Below are positions 1-8,594 of a stretch of 64,000 nt of DNA, one piece after another (the first letter of the stretch is position 1; the number at the start of each line of letters is the position of its first letter). A program made the translations under genes and the position numbers. The notes under the pieces are model-generated. The model did not search any database and had not been told where the DNA came from. It worked only from the letters and a program-made list of their open reading frames with translations. The stretch comes from Halorussus salinus (GTDB lineage: Archaea > Halobacteriota > Halobacteria > Halobacteriales > Haladaptataceae), in NCBI RefSeq assembly GCF_004765815.2, contig NZ_SBIS02000008.1, positions 459,897-523,896 of the forward strand. The letters run 5' to 3'.

Positions 1-180
1 CTCGACCCCGGCGAAGAGACGACCGTCGAGTTCGACGTGTCGGCCGACGCCTTCGAGGTCGTCCGTCCCGACGGCACCGGTCGCTTCGAGTCGGGACCGC
101 TCTCGCTGCGGTGTGAGTCGCTCGACGCGTCGCTCGAAGCGGTCGCAGACGAATCGCCCGAAGCGGTCGCCGACGACTGA
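1..180 (+). CDS. 3' end of a cut gene; possible Ig-like C-terminal domain
   Basis: The frame is open from base 1 and ends at TGA 178-180, giving the last 59 residues of a protein whose start lies outside the window. The piece reads LDPGEETTVEF, then RFESGPLSLRC, then an acidic tail ending in AVADD. This beta-strand pattern (PGE, alternating hydrophobics, a second strand pair) resembles the Fn3/Ig-like C-terminal domain of GH3-type glycosidases, which would fit the sugar genes nearby, but 59 residues cannot settle the family. The codon use is haloarchaeal. It is convergent with the TrmB-like gene that ends 21 bp downstream. Confidence 0.55.
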   Translation, partial: LDPGEETTVEFDVSADAFEVVRPDGTGRFESGPLSLRCESLDASLEAVADESPEAVADD

Positions 181-201
181 CCCGTCCGGTGAGGTCGCCG
201 G

Positions 202-1290
202 TCACTCCGCTCGGGCGAGCGGCGTCTCGCCCGCGTCGATACCGACCAGCGAAATCGTCCGGACCTCGATGTCTTCGAAGACCGCGCCCCACCCGCCGAG
301 GGTGTAGGTCTCGTCCCCCGCGTCGAGCGTGACGACCGTGAACGCCCCGAGGTCGGACAGTGCCGCCCGCCCGCGCTTGCGGTGGTCGCCGAGAAACGAG
401 ATGTCGGTCACGGTTCCGTCCATCGCCGTCTCCGATTCCGTGGCCAAGTCGATACCCTCGATTCGCACGCGGAGGTCGTACTCGTCCACCAGTCGGGAGC
501 AGTCGCAGACGAACTCCTCGAGGGTCACGTACGTGAACCGGTCGCGGTCGTCCGCGTAGACCGTCGGGTAGAGGTTCCAGAGGCAGGTCAGATAGTACCA
601 GTGGAACACGAACGGGAGGATGCGGTCGTAGACGAGAACGCCGTAATCCTCGTCCGAGCGCGTGTTCGGCGCGAAACACGTCCGATGACGGTCGATGACG
701 ACGAGAAACGGACCCGGAATCGAGCAGACGCGCAGTTCCGAGAGCGCACCCTCGGGGTCGAACTCCTCGGGCGGTAGCTCCCCGTCGTTGGCGTAGACGG
801 ACGCCCGGACGATTACCCCGCGTTCGCGGGCCTCGCGGAGCGCCGGGCAGAGCAACTGTATCTGCTCGTACGTGCCGGCGATTTCGACCACGGTCTCGGC
901 GTCACCCACGAGGTCCTGTGCGTTCTCCACCGCGGTCTCGACGCGCTTCGTGACGCCGATTCTAGCATCCATCTGCACCGGCTCCCGGTACCGCTCGTGG
1001 ACCTCCTCGGCGGCGTCCTGAAGCAGTTCTCCTCGGGATTCGAGTTCGCCGACCAACTCGTCAGGTTCGGACGGTCGCGCGTAGAGTTTCTCCCGCTCGA
1101 TGGTCTCGGCGTACCCCCTCGACTCCAGACTTCGGAGAACGTCGTACACCTGCGAGACGGGAACCGAACTCTCCCGACCGACCTCGATGGCCGGTGCGAC
1201 ACCCATCTCCAGCAACGTGAGATATGCATCGACCTGATACGACGTGAGATCGGCGTATTCGAGTGCCTGCGTGAGAATGTCTCTGTCCAT
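202..1290 (-). CDS. TrmB-family transcriptional regulator
   Basis: This is a 362-aa cytoplasmic DNA-binding regulator. The N-terminal 80 residues form a winged helix of the TrmB type (LTSYQVDAYLTLLEMG, then a recognition helix SVPVSQVYDVLRSLESRGY). A helical linker follows (about 85-110), and then a long C-terminal ligand-sensing domain of the TrmB/phospholipase-D-like fold. TrmB proteins usually sense sugars and control sugar transport or central carbon genes. The ATG at 1290 gives the full winged helix. It is the second TrmB-like gene in the window (the other is at 16.1 kb) and lies beside the cut gene at 1-180, possibly its target. Its own ligand cannot be told from sequence. Confidence 0.85.
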   Translation of the reverse strand: MDRDILTQALEYADLTSYQVDAYLTLLEMGVAPAIEVGRESSVPVSQVYDVLRSLESRGYAETIEREKLYARPSEPDELVGELESRGELLQDAAEEVHERYREPVQMDARIGVTKRVETAVENAQDLVGDAETVVEIAGTYEQIQLLCPALREARERGVIVRASVYANDGELPPEEFDPEGALSELRVCSIPGPFLVVIDRHRTCFAPNTRSDEDYGVLVYDRILPFVFHWYYLTCLWNLYPTVYADDRDRFTYVTLEEFVCDCSRLVDEYDLRVRIEGIDLATESETAMDGTVTDISFLGDHRKRGRAALSDLGAFTVVTLDAGDETYTLGGWGAVFEDIEVRTISLVGIDAGETPLARAE

Positions 1291-1393
1291 ACCGAGACAC
1301 AGTGGGCACCGTCACATGAAGGTTCTGAGGTTCCGAGCCGACCCCAGACGCGTCGCCGAGACGACGGCGGTCTCGCCGAAACGAGGAGGGTAG

Positions 1394-2200
1394 TTACCGG
1401 AAGGCGGCGAAGACGCGTCGCCCGAGCGCCTCGACGGTGCCAGCGACCAATCCGGGCACCAGCCAGACGACCCAGGCGGTCGGGAGGCCGAGCGGCGACC
1501 CGCCGGTCGCCACCGCGACCACCGCGGCGGTGACGACGACCACGAGACAGACGAGCGGCGTCACGACGCGGTGGCGCGCGAACAGGTACGCGACCGCGAG
1601 GCCGCCGACGAACCACCCGCCGACGGCGAACCCGAGGAGCGCCGGGTCGCCGAAGCTCCTACCGAGGAGGTACACCGGAAGCGCGGAGAGGACCGCCAGC
1701 GCGACGCCGCTCGCCGCGGCCAGTCGGAGGGCACCGCGGCGTGGCAGGCGGCCGATGGGGGTCGCGTCTCGCCCGGTGGTCGCTCGGAGACCGGGAATCT
1801 CGGATTCGACGGCCCCGACGACGCCGACGACGACGACCAGCCACGGACCGACGCCGACGAACCGGGCGAGCAGCGGGTCTCCGACCGCAACCGCGTCGCC
1901 GGCGACGCGCGTCGCCGTCACGCCCGGCCGCAGGAGGCCGAGACCGACGGCTCCGACGACGGCCGCGATGGCGACTCCGACCGCCGCCCGACGGCCGCGG
2001 TCGTGACACCACCAGCCGACGAGTCCGACGAGTCCGAGCGCGACGCCGCTCGTGGCGACGAAGACGAGTTCGGCGGCGTCCGCCGGGACGAGGTAGCCGT
2101 CCGCGAGGGCGGCGAGACCGACGACGAGGGGGACGGCCGCGGCGGCGACGGCCGGGCGCACAGTCCACAGAGCGTCGGGGAGCGCGTCTCGCGCGCTCAT
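1394..2200 (-). CDS. multi-pass membrane protein, function unknown
   Basis: This 268-aa protein has about eight hydrophobic segments rich in Val, Ala, Gly and Leu (roughly residues 14-35, 41-62, 66-84, 107-128, 150-172, 180-202, 206-227, 233-254). I do not recognise the family. The reading frame stays open further upstream, but the upstream part is Arg-rich and shadows the next gene. The ATG at 2200 is preferred because its ATGA overlaps the stop of the hydrolase gene (2197), the usual sign of translational coupling. The two genes are therefore probably one transcript, and the membrane protein may work with the exported hydrolase. Confidence 0.75.
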   Translation of the reverse strand: MSARDALPDALWTVRPAVAAAAVPLVVGLAALADGYLVPADAAELVFVATSGVALGLVGLVGWWCHDRGRRAAVGVAIAAVVGAVGLGLLRPGVTATRVAGDAVAVGDPLLARFVGVGPWLVVVVGVVGAVESEIPGLRATTGRDATPIGRLPRRGALRLAAASGVALAVLSALPVYLLGRSFGDPALLGFAVGGWFVGGLAVAYLFARHRVVTPLVCLVVVVTAAVVAVATGGSPLGLPTAWVVWLVPGLVAGTVEALGRRVFAAFR

Positions 2201-3579
2201 CGCAGTCCCTCCTCGAACGTCGAGAGGACGACCGGCCACGACTCCTCGGCGGCGCGCGCGAGTCCTTCGGGGGACCCACCCAGTGCGGTCGTCGTCCCCG
2301 GTAGGGGACTGTCGATGGTGGTGAGTCCGGTGGTCGGCTGGTACGGGAACGAGATGGCGTGTCCCGCCGACTCGACCGTGAGGTGTCGGACCGAGTGGGG
2401 ATGGTCGTGCTCGCGGAGTCGCCGCTCGGCTATCCCGCCGAGTTCTGCCGACGGCCACAGGCGGTCGTCTTCGCCCGAGACCAGCGTCACCGGGCCGTCG
2501 ATGTTCTCGACCGGAATCGTCGCCCGCCGGATTCGCTCGTCGCTAGCCTGTTCCAGTCCGACCTCGTAGGTCGGGCGCAGCGACACCGACTCGCCCAGCG
2601 GCCACGACGCGGCGTAGTCGCCGACGACCGAGGGCGGGAACCCGGTCGGGACGTAGGGGACCTCCTCGCCGTCGAGGGTCCACGACGAGGTGGTCTCGCC
2701 GCCGTAGGTCAACCCGGCCCAGACGACGCCCGAGGGCGCGTAGGCCGCGACCGCGCCGACCCAATCGAAGGTCGCCCCCGCGAGGAGGGCCAACTCGGCC
2801 CCTTTCGAGGTCCCGAGGAGACCGACGGGTCCCTCCCGGACCGCCGGACGGCCGCGCATCCAGTCGGCGCTTCGCTGGAGGTATTCGAGCGGAACCTCGG
2901 CGAGTTGGTCCGGGAGTGGCTCCGGGTCGCCGAAGTACTGGGGCGCGAAGGCCGCGTAGCCGTGCGCCGCCAGCATGAGCGCGGTGCCATAGTCCGGTTC
3001 GCCGCCCGAGCCGTGGAGGACGACGACGCCGGGGAACGGCCCGTCTCCGCTCGGCCGGAAGAGCAGGCCGACGAGTCCGTCCGGCGCGTCCCGTACCTGA
3101 AGCTTCTCGGGGCCGAACCGCCGGTTGACGGTCTGTTCGCCGATTCGTTGGCCCCCGACGCTCGCGGCGAGCGTCAGGTCACTGGTCCCCCTCGGCGGAA
3201 TGTATATCGAGGCGTCGCCGTCGGTCGGCCGCATCGACCAGACCAGCCCCATCGGGGAGACGCCGTCGTAGGTGCCGGCGTCTGGAGCGTGTTCGGCGAG
3301 GTCGACGACGCCCTCGGACGAGGCCGTGAAGCGAGCGAACGAGGCCCACCGGCGACCCTCTCGGTCGGCCGTTCGCGCGGTGAGGGTCACGTTCGCACCG
3401 GGGGCCAGCCCGGTGACGCTGAGGTCGAACTCCTCGTCGTAGTGGAGGGCGGTAGGCGATACTCGAAGCTCGCCGGTCGTGTCGGTCGCGCGCTCGTCGG
3501 CGCTCGTCCCGATTCGGCTCGGAACTCCGACGAGGGAACCGGCGGCGAGACAGCGGAGCGCAGAGCGGCGTGAAATCAT
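2197..3579 (-). CDS. BAAT-like acyl-CoA thioesterase/hydrolase, probably exported
   Basis: This is a 460-aa alpha/beta hydrolase. The N-terminus (MISRRSALRCLAAGSLVG) looks like a short twin-Arg export or lipoprotein-like signal. An Ig-like domain follows (about 35-150: RVSPTALHYDEEFDLSVTGL), typical of the acyl-CoA thioester hydrolase / bile-acid-CoA acyltransferase N-domain. The C-terminal BAAT_C hydrolase domain has nucleophile Ser258 in GTSKGAE, an acid in GEDDRLW (about 370) and His407 in SAGHAISF. In-frame upstream codons exist, but ATG 3579 puts the signal at the start and sits about 35 bp below a TATA-like box (TTTTATC on the minus strand near 3610-3618). The substrate is unknown. It is coupled to the downstream membrane protein. 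Confidence 0.8.
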   Translation of the reverse strand: MISRRSALRCLAAGSLVGVPSRIGTSADERATDTTGELRVSPTALHYDEEFDLSVTGLAPGANVTLTARTADREGRRWASFARFTASSEGVVDLAEHAPDAGTYDGVSPMGLVWSMRPTDGDASIYIPPRGTSDLTLAASVGGQRIGEQTVNRRFGPEKLQVRDAPDGLVGLLFRPSGDGPFPGVVVLHGSGGEPDYGTALMLAAHGYAAFAPQYFGDPEPLPDQLAEVPLEYLQRSADWMRGRPAVREGPVGLLGTSKGAELALLAGATFDWVGAVAAYAPSGVVWAGLTYGGETTSSWTLDGEEVPYVPTGFPPSVVGDYAASWPLGESVSLRPTYEVGLEQASDERIRRATIPVENIDGPVTLVSGEDDRLWPSAELGGIAERRLREHDHPHSVRHLTVESAGHAISFPYQPTTGLTTIDSPLPGTTTALGGSPEGLARAAEESWPVVLSTFEEGLR

Positions 3580-3847
3580 CTTCCAGTTCGGCAGTTCTAC
3601 CACACTACTGATAAAAGATAGGAAACATACCGAGGCCCCGAACCTCCGTCGTGATGTTCTTCCGGAGTTCGGCGTCGGCCCGATTTTCGGCCGCAAGCGT
3701 TCGAGAGCGTCCGCCGCGTACGTCGGTATCGGTCGGGACGGCTCTCTCAGTCCGTCCGACGAGGCTTTCCTCTATCGGCGTGGGCAATCGCGTAGCCGGA
3801 CGAACAGTCTCCGACCGGTCGAAATCGGGGGTCCCGCGGTGGGCGAG

Positions 3848-4813
3848 TCAGTGGATGCCCATCGCTTCGATCTGTTCCTGATACCGGTTGCGGATGGTGA
3901 CTTCCGTCACCTGCGCGACCTCCGCGACCTCGCGCTGGGTCTTTTTCTCGTTGCAGAGCAGGGAAGCGGCGTAGATGGCCGCGGCCGCGAACCCGGTCGG
4001 CGACTTGCCCGACAGCAGGCCCTGTTCGGCCGACTCGTCGATTATCTCCTTGGCCTGCATCTTGACCTCCTCGCTCACCCCGAGATCTGAACTGAACCGC
4101 GGGACGTACTCCTTGGGGTCTACCGGCTCCATTTCGAGGCTGAGTTCCTTCGCGACGTAGCGGTACGTGCGGCCGATCTCCTTCTTCTCGACGCGCGAGA
4201 CCTCCGAGACCTCCTCTAAGCTCCGGGGGATGCCCTCTTGGCGACACCCGGCGTAGAGGCAACTGGTAGCGACGCCCTCGATGGAGCGGCCGCGAATCAG
4301 GTCCTCGTTGAGCGCGCGTCGGTAGATGACCGACGAGACCTCTCGGACCGACCTCGGTACCCCGAGCGCGGAGGCCATGCGGTCGATTTCGCTCAACGCG
4401 AACTGGAGGTTGCGCTCGCCCGCGTCCTTGGTCCGGATGCGCTCCTGCCACTTGCGCAGGCGGTGCATCTGACTGCGCTTCTTCGAGGAGATCGACCGAC
4501 CGTAGGCGTCCTTGTCCTTCCAGTCGATTTGGGTGGTCAGCCCCTTGTCGTGCATCGTCTGCGTCGTCGGCGCGCCGACGCGACTCTTGCTCTCGCGCTC
4601 GCTGTGGTTGAACGCGCGCCACTCCGGCCCGCGATCTATCTGTTGTTCTTCGACGACGAGCCCGCAGTCCTCGCAGACGACCTCGTTGCTGTCGCCGCTC
4701 GTGACGAGATTGTCCGACTCGCACTCGGGACACTGCTGACCCTGCTTCTCGTCGGTTTCTGCCTCTTCTGCACGGTCGCGCTCGCGCTCGCGCTGTCGGT
4801 TTGGCCGGGCCAT
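3848..4813 (-). CDS. tfb: transcription initiation factor IIB (TFB)
   Basis: This 321-aa archaeal TFB bridges TBP-bound promoters and RNA polymerase. The N-terminal Zn ribbon has Cys28/Cys31 (CPEC) and Cys47/Cys50 (CEDC). The B-reader/linker follows (about 60-110, with [15 protein letters not shown]), then two cyclin-like repeats (about 125-215 and 220-315). The C-terminus, [18 protein letters not shown], is the helix-turn-helix that contacts BRE. The length is normal for TFB. The first 25 residues are an unusually charged Arg/Glu run. Haloarchaea usually carry several tfb paralogues, and this copy cannot be assigned a number. It is transcribed alone from a TATA-like box at 4845-4853. Confidence 0.95.
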   Translation of the reverse strand: MARPNRQRERERDRAEEAETDEKQGQQCPECESDNLVTSGDSNEVVCEDCGLVVEEQQIDRGPEWRAFNHSERESKSRVGAPTTQTMHDKGLTTQIDWKDKDAYGRSISSKKRSQMHRLRKWQERIRTKDAGERNLQFALSEIDRMASALGVPRSVREVSSVIYRRALNEDLIRGRSIEGVATSCLYAGCRQEGIPRSLEEVSEVSRVEKKEIGRTYRYVAKELSLEMEPVDPKEYVPRFSSDLGVSEEVKMQAKEIIDESAEQGLLSGKSPTGFAAAAIYAASLLCNEKKTQREVAEVAQVTEVTIRNRYQEQIEAMGIH

Positions 4814-4844
4814 TAATTCGACTCACATCTAATCGTTTGATGGT

Positions 4845-4853
4845 CTAATAAGT
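4845..4853 (-). promoter_or_regulatory. TATA-like box of tfb
   Basis: The minus strand reads ACTTATTAG about 35 bp upstream of the tfb ATG. It is an AT-rich octamer in otherwise GC-rich DNA, at the distance expected for a short or absent 5' leader. Confidence 0.5.
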
Positions 4854-4977
4854 ATGGTTCTGGCCGAGCGCGAGAATTGTGAATTAGATAACCGGTTAGC
4901 ACAGTGTTTCGCGTCGTTCGCACCGGAGCGGTCGGGTCGAGAGGCGGTCCGGACGGACCGCCCGATGGCGGTTCGCC

Positions 4978-6060
4978 CTACCCTTCCATCCCGCCGAACG
5001 AGAGTCCGCCCTCGATGTACCGCTGAGCGAACAGGTAGATGAGCATGATGGGCGAGGCGAACGTCAACGCGAACGCCGAGAACCGCGCCCACGGGACCGA
5101 GTACTCCGATATCAGTGAGAACAGTCCCACCGGGAGCGTGTAGTTGTCGGTCCCCAGTATCGTCTGGGCGACGACGAACTCGGTCCACCCCGTGAGGAAG
5201 GTGAAGATGAACACCGTCGCCAGCCCCGCCTTCGACAGCGGCAGGATGACCTCCACGACCACGCGCCACGCGGGCGCGCCGTCAACGACGGCGGCCTCCT
5301 CGTAGGAGACCGGGATGCCGTCCATGTAGGTCTTCAACAGCCACGTGTTGAACGGAACCGCCGTCGCCGCGTAGTAGACCGACAGCGCGAGCTTGTTGTC
5401 GTTGAGCCCGACCTGCACGAACACGGTGTAGAGGCCGATGAGCAACGCGATTCCGAGGCCTCCTCCGACCTGCGTCAGGAGTACGTACCCGAACAGTATC
5501 TTGCGCCGACCGATGAACTCCCGCCGCGAAAGCGCGTACGCCGCGGGCACGACGAGACACATCGACAGGACGACCGTCGGGATGGCGACCGTGAGGCTGT
5601 TCCAGAAGAACGTCTTGAACTCAGAGGGGTCGTCGACGCCGTAGGCCGACGCGTCGAGGAGTTCCAGTCGCGGCGTGTCGAACACCAGCGCCGTGTCGGT
5701 GAGCGGAATCCCCAGCCCGATTTGGTAGCTCGGGACGATGAGGTCGCCGAGAACCCAGATGAACGGCTGTAGCGACGGTTGCTCGGGGAGGAGTCGCAGG
5801 CCATCGACCGAATGTATCGACCCGCCGGTCCCCGACAGCGCCGAGATGAGTATCCAGTAGATGGGGAACAGCAGCGCGAGGACGACGACCAGCGCACCCA
5901 TCGTCAGCCCGAGCGTCTTCAGCGGTCGGGACGGCGGGATGTCGCCGTTCACGACGCCCTCGGCGGTGTAGCGCATCTCGCGGGCCGTGTCGGCGGGTGC
6001 AGTCACGAGTCCAGCGGCGTCGTCTTTCAGACTGCGTGCGATGGAACCGAGGAGACTCAT
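4978..6060 (-). CDS. malG: ABC sugar transporter permease, MalG type
   Basis: This 360-aa inner-membrane permease belongs to a carbohydrate (CUT1-type) ABC importer. It has an N-terminal cytoplasmic stretch, TM1 near 50-75 (LGLTMGALVVVLALLFPIYW), a long extracytoplasmic loop (about 76-165), then five further TM segments. The cytoplasmic EAA loop reads EEAAVVDGAPAWRVVVEVIL and contacts MalK. The ATG at 6060 overlaps the stop of malF by 4 bp (ATGA), so the two are translationally coupled. The long loop after TM1 is a common feature of MalG-like archaeal permeases. The substrate (maltodextrins) is inferred from the neighbouring GH13/GH15 enzymes, not from the permease itself. Confidence 0.88.
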   Translation of the reverse strand: MSLLGSIARSLKDDAAGLVTAPADTAREMRYTAEGVVNGDIPPSRPLKTLGLTMGALVVVLALLFPIYWILISALSGTGGSIHSVDGLRLLPEQPSLQPFIWVLGDLIVPSYQIGLGIPLTDTALVFDTPRLELLDASAYGVDDPSEFKTFFWNSLTVAIPTVVLSMCLVVPAAYALSRREFIGRRKILFGYVLLTQVGGGLGIALLIGLYTVFVQVGLNDNKLALSVYYAATAVPFNTWLLKTYMDGIPVSYEEAAVVDGAPAWRVVVEVILPLSKAGLATVFIFTFLTGWTEFVVAQTILGTDNYTLPVGLFSLISEYSVPWARFSAFALTFASPIMLIYLFAQRYIEGGLSFGGMEG

Positions 6061-7022
6061 TGCTCGCTCACCCCGTCAGCGAGTCGGCCGCGCTTGACGT
6101 TCAGCCACATGAACGCGCCGATGAACGCGACCGCGATGAGGCTGATAGCCGCGCCCTGTCCGTACTCGAAGTAGGTGAACGCCTCTCGGTAGCCGTAGAC
6201 GACGACCAGTTCGTTAGCCCGCGCGGGACCGCCCTCGTTGAACACGTACGGGATGAGGAACTGCTGGAACGACGCGGCGGCAGTGAGGATGGACGCGAAC
6301 AGGACCGGCCGCTTGATGGACGGGAGGGTGACGTGGAGGAACCGCGCCGCGTAGCCCGCGCCGTCCACCTTCGCGGCCTCGTGCAGTTCGTCGGGCACGT
6401 CCTGAAGCGCGCTCACGGTGATGATGACCATGAACGGATAGGCCAGCCACGCCTCGGTGACGTTGTACGCGAGAAACGCCATCCAGCGGTTGCTCAGCCA
6501 CGATACCGTCGAGAGTCCCAGCGACTGAAGCACCTGATTCGCCAGTCCGAACTGCGCCGAGCTGAAGATGCCCCGCCACACCGTGATGGTGAAGATTGCC
6601 GGGAGTCCCATCGGGATGATGATGAGCGAGCGCATCAGGCGCTTGCCCCGAACCCTGTCGCCGGTGACGACCAGCGCGACGCCGATGGAGAGCGTCAGTT
6701 TCAGCACGACGCTCGTGGCGACGAACAGCCACGTGATGCCGAAGGAGTTCCAGAACTGCGGGTCGGTCAGGACGGTGACGTAGTTCTCCAACCCGACGAA
6801 CGACGCCTCCCCGAAGGTGAGAATCGACGCCGCGCCCTCGCCCGCGAACAGGTTCGAGGGTTCGGCGTTCGTGAACGAGATGCCGAGGAGATACAGGATG
6901 GGGAACAGCATGAACGCCGAGAACACGAACAGTCCCGGCAGTACCAACAGTAGAGAGGCGTCTTCCCGTTCGAGGAAGGGGACCTCTTCGACCCGTCGCG
7001 CGACGCGAGAGGCGGTGCTCAT
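6057..7022 (-). CDS. malF: ABC sugar transporter permease, MalF type
   Basis: This 321-aa permease has about six TM helices, starting near residue 25 (LLLVLPGLFVFSAFMLFPIL). The EAA loop HEAAKVDGAGYAARFLHVTL is typical of MalF/UgpA permeases. It pairs with MalG to form the channel of the importer. The gene lies 9 bp after the binding-protein gene and overlaps malG by 4 bp, so malE-malF-malG is one operon read leftwards. It lacks the large periplasmic P2 domain of enterobacterial MalF, as is normal for archaeal homologues. Confidence 0.88.
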   Translation of the reverse strand: MSTASRVARRVEEVPFLEREDASLLLVLPGLFVFSAFMLFPILYLLGISFTNAEPSNLFAGEGAASILTFGEASFVGLENYVTVLTDPQFWNSFGITWLFVATSVVLKLTLSIGVALVVTGDRVRGKRLMRSLIIIPMGLPAIFTITVWRGIFSSAQFGLANQVLQSLGLSTVSWLSNRWMAFLAYNVTEAWLAYPFMVIITVSALQDVPDELHEAAKVDGAGYAARFLHVTLPSIKRPVLFASILTAAASFQQFLIPYVFNEGGPARANELVVVYGYREAFTYFEYGQGAAISLIAVAFIGAFMWLNVKRGRLADGVSEQ

Positions 7023-7031
7023 AGATTCGGG

Positions 7032-8321
7032 CTACTCCCAGTTCTGTCGGACGGTCTTCTCGGCCTGTTGCATCGCTTGCTCGACGCTCGCGTCACCGTT
7101 GAATATCTTGGTCACCGCGTCGGTGAGCGGTTGCCAGACCTTCCCCATCTTCGGGTCGGTCGGCATCGGGATACCCTGCTGGACTGTCTGGGAGAACGCT
7201 TTCACGTCCGCGGGGAGCGCGTCGCTCCCGGCGAGACTTTCGAGGACGGGGATACTCCCTTGGTTCTTCGCGGCCTGTTCGAGCAGGTCCTCGTTCGTGG
7301 TGTACCACTCGGCGAACGACTGTGCGGCCGCGGTACCCGCGTCGTCGTTGCCCATCGCCTTGGCGAAGTACCACATCTGGATGCCGGTGTAGGGTCGGGC
7401 CTCGCCGCCTTCGGGCGTCGGGAGCTTCGTGACGCCGTAGTTGACGCCCTTGTCGTTGAGCGTCGAGAGGTACCACGGGCCGTTGATGGCGAACGCGGCG
7501 TTACCCGACGGGAACGGGGCGGCCTGCGTCTCGTAGCCGGGGTCGTTGGGCATGTAGGGCTTGAAGTTGTCGAGCGCGAACTGGAAGCCCTCGATGGTCT
7601 CGGGCTGGGTGAGACCGAGCATCGGGTCCTCCTCGGGGTCGAAGTAGTAGCCGCCGAACGCTTGGGCCCACGCGCTGACGAAGTACGGGTCGAAGGGGTA
7701 GCTGAGTCCGTAGGTACCGTTTGCCGGGTCGTGGTGTTCGTCCATCACGGACTTCATCTCGGCGACCGTCGAGGGTGCCTCGTCCACCATGTCGGTGTTG
7801 TAGACGAGCGTCACCGTCTCCGCGGCGTAGGGGAGTCCGACGACGTTCCCGTCGAACTGGACGGCTCCCGCGGCGGCGTCGGTGAAGGTGTCGAGGTCCA
7901 CGTTCAACTGGTCGCTCCGGTCGGTGACGAACCCGCGCTGGTAGTAGTCGCCGACCCAGTCGTGCGCCCAGTCGAACAGCTTCGGTCCCTGTCCGGCCGG
8001 AATCGCGCTCGTGGTCTTCTTCTTCAGGTCGGACACGTCGGCGCCCTCGATGGTGTGTCGAGAATTGTCGTTGAACTGCTTCAGGGCGGCCTCGCGTGCC
8101 TCTAGCTCGGTGTCCTGAAGCCGGTACCACGCTTTCGCGGTTCCGGCGGGACCGGTCGTGGTCGTGTCGGTGCTATCGCCGCTGGTGGTGTCGCTCTCGC
8201 CGTCGTCTCCTCCGGCGGTCGTCGTTTCGTTCTGCTGCTGGACACTGGCACAACCTGCGAGCGCGGCGAGGAGTCCCGCGCTACCGATGCTCCGTAGTGC
8301 TTTTCTGCGATTCATTGTCAT
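7032..8321 (-). CDS. malE: sugar-binding lipoprotein of ABC importer, MalE type
   Basis: This 429-aa extracellular solute-binding protein (family 1) has an N-terminus with the twin Arg pair at 5-6 (MNRRKALRSIG), a hydrophobic stretch and a lipobox LAGC with Cys24, so it is a Tat-exported lipoprotein. A Ser/Thr/Asp-rich linker (about 30-60) tethers the binding domain. Landmarks include GNAAFAINGPWYLSTL and a C-terminal VEQAMQQAEKTVRQNW, both typical of maltodextrin-binding proteins. Either the ATG at 8321 or the one at 8315 could be used. It is the first gene of the operon. Maltodextrin specificity is inferred from the context of amylase, glucoamylase and TrmB. Confidence 0.88.
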   Translation of the reverse strand: MTMNRRKALRSIGSAGLLAALAGCASVQQQNETTTAGGDDGESDTTSGDSTDTTTTGPAGTAKAWYRLQDTELEAREAALKQFNDNSRHTIEGADVSDLKKKTTSAIPAGQGPKLFDWAHDWVGDYYQRGFVTDRSDQLNVDLDTFTDAAAGAVQFDGNVVGLPYAAETVTLVYNTDMVDEAPSTVAEMKSVMDEHHDPANGTYGLSYPFDPYFVSAWAQAFGGYYFDPEEDPMLGLTQPETIEGFQFALDNFKPYMPNDPGYETQAAPFPSGNAAFAINGPWYLSTLNDKGVNYGVTKLPTPEGGEARPYTGIQMWYFAKAMGNDDAGTAAAQSFAEWYTTNEDLLEQAAKNQGSIPVLESLAGSDALPADVKAFSQTVQQGIPMPTDPKMGKVWQPLTDAVTKIFNGDASVEQAMQQAEKTVRQNWE

Positions 8322-8594
8322 GGGGTGAATACGTGATGAATTATTCGTTCACGACTTAAAGTTTGGGATTCGGGTCACGCGCTCGGGCTCCTCGAAACCG
8401 CCCACCCGGAGAAATCGGGCGGTAGAGCGTTCGATACGAGAGTCGCCTGTTACCGCGGAGTATGAATCCGTCGGTTCGCGGCGGACGAATCGGCGAATCC
8501 GACCGGTCGCCTAGAAGATACGACGAAATAATCCCTCACAAATTCAACTCAGAAGGCAAGAGTTAAACCGTGAGGGTCGTACACATGGAGAAAG
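8322..8594. promoter_or_regulatory. divergent malE/malK regulatory region
   Basis: These 273 bp separate the outward-facing malEFG and malK genes. A TATA-like box for malE lies at 8355-8362 (minus strand ACTTTAAG), about 35-40 bp from its ATG. An AT-rich tract for malK lies at 8520-8570. This is the most likely place for TrmB binding sites, but I found no convincing palindrome by eye. Confidence 0.5.

Noticed and set aside
202..1616. Other-frame open frames over the first regulator (for example 813-1616 minus, 997-1533 plus)
   Set aside because: Arg/Pro/Ser-rich shadow frames typical of GC-rich DNA; the TrmB winged helix fixes the real frame.
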